Shown in pieces: positions 61,708 to 64,000 of a DNA stretch of 64,000 nucleotides. The DNA is taken from contig OZ234504.1 of the NCBI GenBank assembly GCA_965153455.1, positions 10,788,001 to 10,852,000 of the forward strand, in the 5' to 3' direction. Within the stretch, counting starts at the first letter, position 1. Every line of letters starts with the position of its first letter. This stretch comes from Sphagnum compactum. Taxonomy: Eukaryota > Bryophyta > Sphagnopsida > Sphagnales. The notes under the pieces are model-generated. The model was not told the DNA's origin, searched no databases, and worked only from the letters and a program-made list of their open reading frames with translations. Made by a program: the position numbers and the translations under genes.

Positions 61708-61937
61708 CGCTCATGTGCAGCACGCCCGCACCAGCGTCATCATGGAATCCGTTTCCCTTCTCACGGAATGTCTACTACATGTAACACCTCGCTCATGTGC
61801 AGCGCGCCTGAGCGTCATGGAATCCGCTTTCCAAATCACGGAATGTGTAATGAAGTTACGGAATGTCTAATACACGAAATTTCAAAGCTCACCCGAGCGT
61901 CGTGGAATCCGGTTTACGTGTCACGGAATGTCTAATA
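61708..61937. repeat. Imperfect tandem repeat, about 80-bp unit
   Basis: Three copies of a bipartite motif, (GAG)CGTCATGGAATCCG then TCACGGAATGTCTAATA, start at about 61734, 61811 and 61894. GCTCATGTGCAGCRCGCC precedes the first two. It is clearly more GC-rich than the flanking AT-rich DNA. The plus-strand frames across it are translations of the repeat. Origin unknown. Confidence 0.65.
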
Positions 61938-64000
61938 TGCTGGCATTACGGCAATTGTGGGGGTGGGGCTCTCAAATATCTAATGATATTGTAGAAAGCA
62001 TAGTGAGGGTTTTCCTTGTTAACAAAATCTCCTGCCAAATTTGTTGTAATAGTAGTGGTGTGATATGCTCTTGACACCTTGTGGTTTACAACTACTCAAA
62101 TGTGTTCAGCTTTCAACCCTCCAAACAATATTTCTTTGGATATGTTTTCTTTACCCTTACAAATTTAATAGACCTTCTTCTCCCCATATCTACTTAACAG
62201 AGAAATCAGATTCCTTGATTCCAAGAAGGATATTACCAATGTCGGTTTGGATGAGTTTAAAACTAATATCAACAATGGTATCAATAGTGATATTGAAGAC
62301 TATACTAATCCAGTCCGCTTTTTGGTAATACTTGGCCTAATACCAAGTTGGCCCCAAGACAAGTTTTGGAGAAACTATAGCTCAATTAAACTAGTTTAGT
62401 ATTAGAATTTTAGATACCAATTTTACCCATACGAAGGATCCATGCATACCCTTCCCTTGGTTCCTTTTGGTTCTTTCTTTTCAAAATAGGAAAGTGATGT
62501 GTAAAGTTCAAAGTTTTTACCTTAGTAGTAGAAGTATAGAAGCAAGGGGTGATTGGAGGTCTTTCTCCTTCCCTCATTTTTGTTGACAATGTATCTCAAG
62601 GCACTTCACACTAATTGATTGGGCTAATGCTTGTGACATGCTTTCTTTTGGACATCACACATGACAATTGTAAATTATGCAATGTAATTAAAAAAATTAG
62701 AATTTTTTTCCATACCAGTATCTCACCAATTCATAATATGGTAGACTTGACATATAAATCATACTGGTATAAAATTGGTAGTGGTCCCATGGTACCGATT
62801 TCCTACTAATAATGAATTTTTGGAGACATACCATGACCAGATTGGGATTAAAAAATACATGTTAACAGACCAATAGTCAATATGACTCTCCTCTAGAAAT
62901 TTTGATAATTGCATGGAAATATTTTTAAAGTAATTATATTTGCATTACCTATCTATTCCATAAGAAACATGGTTTGAATCTCAATGATGTTAAGGACTAG
63001 TGTTGGGCAAGAATATTGATTTTAATATCCCAACCCCATGAAGTGATTGGACATCAGTTTTGGTTGCCATCATATAATTACTATACTTTTGGCTAACATT
63101 TTGTTAAGTATAAAGTTGAGTTTATTTGAATCTAAATTGTGATAAATAGTTTTGACTTCCATGGAAAATGAAAAATAGAAGTACAAATTTCTGTTAGATT
63201 TTGCAACATGGTAAAATCTATATTTGTGTCAAAGTTGATGAACATTGATGTGTCTGACCATCCATTAACTTCATGTTAACACAAAGATCACAACAAATTA
63301 AATGGGACACTTGGCTCAATACAGGTGCAGGATAGTGCCCACTGCCCACAAGGAAATTATGTTTGAATTTTTTTAATTATCCCCAAATTGTGATGAACAT
63401 TTTCAGTATTTTTCTTGTGGTCACCATTTTAAGAAACAAATTGTGGCCCCGTGGTTAGAATCATCCCCTTCAGACCAAAGGTTCAATTTTTTTGTGAAAT
63501 TGTCATTTTCTCTCATGGATGGATGAAAGGAAATTGTAATGCTTGAGCAACTTTTGCAAGCAAATTTCTTTGGGAAGACAAGGACTTGCAACATCCCTAG
63601 CTCAAAGAAAGGGACTTAACCAAGTTTCCCCACCTTCTTTGGGGGAGGAGGGGAACTTGCAACTTCCTAGGGCAAAAGCACCCTCGCTCCATAGGGAAAC
63701 ATCCAAGGCAAATGGGTTTAAGTTTCAAGAAGAAGCATGGTTCCTCTTAGCAAATGGGTCCAAGTACTCTGGGGAAACATGGATCCTTGGAACAAATGAG
63801 TCCAAGTTCGTCAAGGAAACATGCTTAGTTCTTCAAGAAAACATGTGTTTGGGCCTCTTTGTTGTGAGGAAGCATGTTCTCTTAGGGAACTTGGGCCCAT
63901 TTGCCAAGAGGAAGTTGCAAGTCCCTTTTAGAAAAGTTGAGGAAACTTGGTTAATTCCCTTCTTCAGTAGGAAGTTGCAAGTTTCTTGGGGAAGCCTGCA
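61938..64000. other. Intergenic, degenerate AAGGAAACATG-type repeats at the end
   Basis: No gene is supported. From about 63560 to the window end the sequence repeats words such as GGGAAACATG, AAGGAAACATG, CAAATGGGTCCAAGT and AGTTGCAAG(T/T)CC at irregular spacing, much like 39190-41560. This may be the edge of a larger repeat beyond the window. Confidence 0.4.

Overview
This window reads as nuclear DNA of a land plant with a large, repeat-rich genome. Two intron-containing plant genes sit in the last 14 kb. The rest is AT-rich, gene-poor sequence full of decayed transposons. From memory, the type III polyketide synthase resembles bryophyte chalcone synthases more than seed-plant ones, so a seed-free plant (moss, liverwort, lycophyte or fern) is my best guess. 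The sequence alone does not fix the species.

Layout. 0.46-1.77 kb: broken hAT transposase (minus). 4.47-5.40 kb: GC-richer island, possibly a solo LTR. 8.46-9.29 kb: unexplained 276-codon ORF (minus). 13.1-13.5 kb and 33.46-33.86 kb: two inverted copies of one dispersed repeat. 15.4-25.6 kb: one decayed Ty3/gypsy-type element (minus) cut by two CACTA-like insertions (18081-20700 and 21438-24758); the second has clear CACTA ends, an ACA target duplication and a core of 25-bp minisatellite. 37.3-38.45 kb: decayed MULE/FAR1-like transposase (plus). 42.0-43.46 kb and about 46.66-47.59 kb: two more CACTA-like elements. 45.0-45.6 kb: degenerate tandem repeat. 53.2-53.6 kb: transposase-like fragment; 54-55 kb: second gypsy leader/gag remnant.

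Genes. 50351-52357 (+) encodes a 447-residue type III polyketide synthase in two exons. The intron sits in the classic conserved Cys codon, the Cys-His-Asn triad is complete, and two cavity positions are changed (Gly at CHS Thr197, Tyr at CHS Ser338). 56586-60842 (-) encodes a 551-residue metallo-beta-lactamase-fold hydrolase of the plant LACTB2-like type. I rebuilt it from 11 exons whose phases all agree; it ends in a C-terminal membrane anchor. The two genes converge with about 4.2 kb between them. Any joint function is speculative.

The most interesting non-genic structure is a set of non-autonomous CACTA-like elements with a shared plan: CACTA-type ends, subterminal repeats, CCTA/TAGG-rich tracts, an antisense tRNA-like segment in three of them, and an AT-rich or minisatellite core. 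All coordinates were read by eye; no alignment or database search was run.
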